Positions 23,369 to 26,550 of a stretch of DNA of 26,550 bases are shown here, in pieces (positions within the stretch are counted from its first letter, which is position 1; the number at the start of each line of letters is the position of its first letter). Source of the stretch: Christensenella sp. UBA1252 (GTDB lineage Bacteria > Bacillota > Clostridia > Christensenellales > CAG-1252); the NCBI GenBank assembly GCA_002308575.1, contig DBVY01000061.1, forward strand, positions 3,834 to 30,383, in the 5' to 3' direction. The translations under genes were made by a program, and so were the position numbers. The notes below the pieces were generated by a model. The model saw only the letters and a program-made list of their open reading frames with translations. It did not search any database and had not been told where the DNA came from.

Positions 23369-25270
23369 TCACTCCTCCGAAAGCGCGATTAACGCGATTG
23401 AGTTTTCATTCATAACAGCTCCACTTTCCGGATACGAGGCAACGACGAAACCACCCGTTCCCGATACCTCGAATTGAACCCCGAATTTATTTAAAATCTT
23501 GATTGCCTCGCCTGCCCTTTTACCGACGAGATCGGGCATTTCGAAGTACATATGCGGAGTGATATCTTCCGCCGGCTTTAATTCGCGATAATCAAAAATC
23601 CTCGAAAAGATCTGCCCAACGTAGGGCGCCGCAACCAAACTCCCGTAGTAACGATAACCTTGCGGTTCATCGACCATAAAATAAACGATATATTCCGGAT
23701 CCTCAACGGAACTGAACCCGATAAACGAAGAAACGTACTTTCCGGACGCGATCGCACCGTTTTCATACTTTTGCGCGGTACCGGTTTTTCCTCCGATCGA
23801 ATAGCCTGCGACGCCGGCAAGTTTTCCGCTTCCGAGCGAAACGACGTTTTTCAGCAGTTTTCGAACCGTTGCGCTTGTATCTTCGGAAATCACACCGCTT
23901 TTAATCGAAGGATAATTCCGAAGAACGGTTTTCCCGTTCAAGTCGTAAATACCGCTTAAAAGGTGCGGCGTAACACGATTTCCTCCGTTTACGGCCGCCG
24001 CGGTCGCGACGATCAATTGTATCGGCGTGATCGCGATCGCCTGTCCGAATCCGATGCGAGCGGCGTCAACCGGTTTTACCGACTCCTTTTTCAACAAAAT
24101 CGACGAAGTTTCACCCGAAAAATCGATTCCCGTTTTCGAGCGCAAACCAAACGCCTCAAAATAGGAATACAGCCTTTCGACGCCGATGCGCTCAGCAAGC
24201 TCCATAAAGACACAGTTACAACTGTTTTGCACGCCTTCCGAGAAACTTTGGCTACCATGTCCGATCGACTTCCAACACTTAATTCGTTTTCCATCCACGA
24301 TCTTCCCGCCCGAACAATAAAAACGGTCCTTTTCGCTTACGACGCCGAGCGATAATGCGATCGCCGTCGTTAAGATCTTAAACGTGGAACCGGGCTCATA
24401 TACAGAACTGATCGAATTCAATTTCATCTTTTGGAAGAGTGCGTTTATATCCGATCGATCGATATGATTCAGATCAAAAGACGGCGCTTGCGCCATTGCG
24501 AGGATTTCGCCTGTTTTTGCGTGCATCACAACACAGTTCGCGCTTTTCGCATTATACTCGGAAATCGCGGATTTTACGGCGTTTTCAGCAAAAAATTGAA
24601 TATATGAATCAATCGTTAATCGAACGTTCAGTCCATCTGTCGCGGGAATATAATGAACGTTTCCTTCAAGTTCTTTTCCGATCAGATCCGTTTCCGTCAA
24701 TTCCTTTCCGTCCTGACCTTTCAAATAGTCGTTATAATAGGACTCCAATCCGGATTGTCCGTCGCCGTCAACGTTTACGAAACCGAGGAGTTGCGACATA
24801 TAATTCCCGTATTTATAAAAACGTTCGACATCTCTGCTGAAATACATTCCGTCTGCGCCGCTTTGTTTTAAAGCGTTCATTTCTTCTTTTGTGACTTTTT
24901 TCTGAATCGTGATCTCCGAAACGCCCTTTTTCGAAATCTTTTCACGTATCGACGTATAGTCTTTATTTAAAACTTCGGATATAGCTTTCGCGGTTCCGTC
25001 AAGCGAAGTCGTGGAATTCGGACGCACGAACAAAGTATAGGTCGTGTTGCAACCGGCAAGAACGATCCCGTTTCGGTCGGTTATATCGCCTCGGATCGCT
25101 TTCAAAGGGATGTCACGCGTCCATTGGTCGAGCGCCCTTGCTTGTAACGATTTCCCCTTTACGATCTGCAAATAAAAGAGTTTTCCGAATACGGCTAAAA
25201 AAATAAAGGTTATCAGCGTCCATATCGCAAATAACCTTCTTTTGATCTTAAATTGTGAAATTAAACTCAA
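23369..25270 (-). CDS. spoVD: Class B penicillin-binding protein, FtsI/SpoVD type, with one PASTA domain
   Basis: Transpeptidase that cross-links septal, and probably spore-cortex, peptidoglycan. 633 residues: short basic N-terminus, one membrane helix (about 13-33), a dimerisation domain beginning near RGDITDRNG, and a transpeptidase domain with active-site STFK near 295, SCN near 351 and KTG in IGGKTGTAQ near 495. A single PASTA domain occupies about 570-633 (PDLVGKRAGEAIKILNKFGV). One PASTA domain at this locus is SpoVD-like, while Bacillus PBP2B has two; as the only such gene in the cluster it may serve both division and sporulation. The start is TTG 25270, because a stop codon lies four codons upstream in the same frame and no ATG follows. 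It is followed 3 bp later by murE. Confidence 0.92.
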   Translation of the reverse strand: MSLISQFKIKRRLFAIWTLITFIFLAVFGKLFYLQIVKGKSLQARALDQWTRDIPLKAIRGDITDRNGIVLAGCNTTYTLFVRPNSTTSLDGTAKAISEVLNKDYTSIREKISKKGVSEITIQKKVTKEEMNALKQSGADGMYFSRDVERFYKYGNYMSQLLGFVNVDGDGQSGLESYYNDYLKGQDGKELTETDLIGKELEGNVHYIPATDGLNVRLTIDSYIQFFAENAVKSAISEYNAKSANCVVMHAKTGEILAMAQAPSFDLNHIDRSDINALFQKMKLNSISSVYEPGSTFKILTTAIALSLGVVSEKDRFYCSGGKIVDGKRIKCWKSIGHGSQSFSEGVQNSCNCVFMELAERIGVERLYSYFEAFGLRSKTGIDFSGETSSILLKKESVKPVDAARIGFGQAIAITPIQLIVATAAAVNGGNRVTPHLLSGIYDLNGKTVLRNYPSIKSGVISEDTSATVRKLLKNVVSLGSGKLAGVAGYSIGGKTGTAQKYENGAIASGKYVSSFIGFSSVEDPEYIVYFMVDEPQGYRYYGSLVAAPYVGQIFSRIFDYRELKPAEDITPHMYFEMPDLVGKRAGEAIKILNKFGVQFEVSGTGGFVVASYPESGAVMNENSIALIALSEE

Positions 25271-25279
25271 ACGACTTTG

Positions 25280-25981
25280 TCAGCCTCCGAACCTTTCGTT
25301 CAACCAAGTGCAGAACTTGTCGAATCCTTTTTCTTCTTCCTTGGTTTTTTGAACGGTTTCGGGGATCTCGATCTCGGCGAGTTCACCGTTTTTCAGCATA
25401 ACATAGGTTTCTCCACCGATTTTCGTTTCCTCTTCCGCTGCGCTTACGCCCGTTTCTTCCGGATTTTCCGCATTTGCGGAAACGGCAATCCCTTTCGATG
25501 TCATTTTCGCGGGCTTAACCGTTTTTGCATTAAAATCCACGAGGGAAAAAGTTACACCGAGAACCGCAACGAACGCGAGCACGATATACGCGACCGCAAG
25601 CGGCATCTTTTTCTTACTGATGCCTTTTTTAGCGGGTTTTTGCTCCTCTGCATACTTTCTATCCCACATTCTGTCGAAGTTATTATCGGCTGCTTCGACG
25701 TTTTCCGCATAGAATCCGTAACGCTGTTCATCCGAGCGCTCCAAACGACTTTTCGACGCCCTGCGTTCGAGAGAATTCATAAGTCTGTCACGCTCTTCGT
25801 CCGAAGTACGCCTTCTTTCGTTCTCGTAATAGGAATCACCGAAACGATCGTCTTCGATGCGAGCTGTCGTAAAACGGTCGTCGAAACTGCGTTCGCGATC
25901 ATACGAAAAGCGATTCGAACGGGTATTTCCGTACGCGATATCCGAGTCCGTAAAGGTATCGTAACGATTTGCCACTAACAT
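25280..25981 (-). CDS. Single-pass membrane protein in the ftsL position, function unknown
   Basis: I do not recognise this 233-residue protein by sequence. Residues 1-125 are hydrophilic and rich in Arg, Asp, Glu, Tyr and Phe, with recurring short patches such as SFDDRF, EDDRFGD and NNFDRMWDRKY, and look disordered or partly helical. One clear membrane helix lies at about 127-149 after the basic ISKKK, giving a cytoplasmic N-terminus. The outer part (150-233) is acidic, includes ETYVMLKNGELAEIEIP, and ends in a short amphipathic segment, FDKFCTWLNERFGG. Canonical FtsL has a short tail, one helix and a leucine-rich extracellular coiled coil; no such heptads are obvious here. Location between rsmH and ftsI is where ftsL sits. 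ATG 25981 has a strong AAAGGAG ribosome binding site. A divisome role is inferred from position only. Confidence 0.8.
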   Translation of the reverse strand: MLVANRYDTFTDSDIAYGNTRSNRFSYDRERSFDDRFTTARIEDDRFGDSYYENERRRTSDEERDRLMNSLERRASKSRLERSDEQRYGFYAENVEAADNNFDRMWDRKYAEEQKPAKKGISKKKMPLAVAYIVLAFVAVLGVTFSLVDFNAKTVKPAKMTSKGIAVSANAENPEETGVSAAEEETKIGGETYVMLKNGELAEIEIPETVQKTKEEEKGFDKFCTWLNERFGG

Positions 25982-26002
25982 CTTATTCTCTCCTTTTTCG
26001 TA

Positions 26003-26550
26003 TTATTCCTTTTTCTCCGCGATCCTGAGCTTCGCGCTTTTGGCTCTCGGATTGAAGGTCAGTTCCTCTTCCGACGCAACGATCGGTTTTTTCGTAATGA
26101 TCGTAACCTCGCTGATCTTGTCGCACGTACAAACGGGTGTTTTCGGCGGGCAGATGCAATCGAGTTCCGCATATTTCATCGCTTGTTTCACGATTCTATC
26201 TTCCAACGAATGGAAGGTTATGACCGCGATTCTTCCGCCTTTTTTCAAAAGGCTGATTCCTTTGAGAACGGCTTCGTAAAGTCCGTTCAGCTCTCCGTTT
26301 ACTTCGATTCGGATCGCCTGAAAGACACGTTTTGCGGGATGCGATCCTCCGTAACGGACTTTCGGAGGCATCGACTTTTCGATGATCCGAACAAGCTCGG
26401 ACGTTGTTTTCAGCGGCGCGATCGAACGTTGTTTTACGATATTCGCCGCAATTTTTCTCGCAAAAGGTTCTTCTCCGTATTTGAAAAAGACCTCCGTCAG
26501 CTCCTTTTCCGAATATTCGTTTACGACTTTTTCCGCCGTCAACGGCTTTT
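26003..26550 (-). CDS. rsmH: 16S rRNA (cytosine-1402-N4)-methyltransferase RsmH (MraW); 5' end outside window
   Basis: S-adenosylmethionine-dependent methyltransferase that modifies C1402 of 16S rRNA; usually the head of the dcw cluster. Only the C-terminal 181 residues are in the window. They contain the typical EYSEKELTEVFFKYGEEPFA, HPAKRVFQAIRIEVN, FHSLEDRIVKQAMK, a Cys-rich stretch ending CICPPKTPVCTC, and the C-terminal NPRAKSAKLRIAEKK. The frame remains open to the window edge. It ends 21 bp before the membrane protein in the ftsL slot, and no terminator lies between them, so the two are co-transcribed. Confidence 0.97.
   Translation of the reverse strand, partial: KPLTAEKVVNEYSEKELTEVFFKYGEEPFARKIAANIVKQRSIAPLKTTSELVRIIEKSMPPKVRYGGSHPAKRVFQAIRIEVNGELNGLYEAVLKGISLLKKGGRIAVITFHSLEDRIVKQAMKYAELDCICPPKTPVCTCDKISEVTIITKKPIVASEEELTFNPRAKSAKLRIAEKKE

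Noticed and set aside
25277..25978. A 233-codon open frame on the plus strand lying exactly opposite the ftsL-slot gene
   Set aside because: It mirrors the minus-strand gene almost end to end, has no ribosome binding site or recognisable domain, and its openness is explained by the codon usage of the real gene. The minus-strand frame has a strong ribosome binding site and operon context.
1..26550. Frequent CGATCG and GATCG words across the window
   Set aside because: They occur mainly inside coding frames as Ala-Ile-Ala or Phe-Asp-Arg type codon runs and are not placed at gene borders; codon preference explains them. A count against a codon-shuffled control would be needed to say more.
1..26550. 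CRISPR array, insertion sequence, prophage or defence island
   Set aside because: No regularly spaced repeats, no transposase, integrase or phage-like frame, and no compositional break are visible. The longest non-protein-coding stretch (8593-9027) is filled by rnpB and its signals.

Overview
The window is a stretch of core chromosome from a spore-forming Clostridia-type Firmicute, probably an uncultured lineage. The evidence is a division and cell-wall (dcw) cluster running directly into spoIIGA-sigE-sigG, a nearby sigK with a pro-sequence, ylmC, and an MurE carrying the DNPR motif of the meso-diaminopimelate-adding enzyme. Base composition and codon style look even throughout. I see no insertion sequence, phage gene, tRNA, CRISPR array or other sign of recent transfer. 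Every protein gene is on the minus strand; the only plus-strand gene is the RNase P RNA gene rnpB.

Read in the direction of transcription (right to left): rsmH (5' part outside the window), an unusual single-pass membrane protein in the ftsL position, an FtsI/SpoVD-type penicillin-binding protein, murE, mraY, murD, ftsW, murA and ftsQ. These are packed with gaps of 26 bp or less, or overlaps, and are probably one transcript making peptidoglycan precursors and the septal synthase. A near-perfect sigma-A promoter then starts ftsA-ftsZ, which ends at a strong hairpin terminator. Next come spoIIGA-sigE (mother-cell sigma factor and its processing protease), sigG (forespore sigma factor) with its own terminator, ylmC, and an nrdR-rluA-type operon with an NrdR box inside its promoter. 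sigK follows, preceded by a hairpin that overlaps its ribosome binding site.

sigK and rnpB converge on one symmetrical terminator. On the other side of rnpB, divergently oriented, lies a very large gene for a cyclic beta-1,2-glucan synthase-like enzyme. It is followed by rarA, which has a promoter so close to its ATG that the mRNA is probably leaderless; rarA runs off the left edge.

Most of the window is ordinary core gene content and I found no clear new multi-gene system. The best leads are the atypical protein in the ftsL slot, the clustering of three sporulation sigma genes, the hairpin over the sigK start, likely leaderless starts (rarA, possibly spoIIGA and ylmC), and the large glucan synthase in a Gram-positive spore former.
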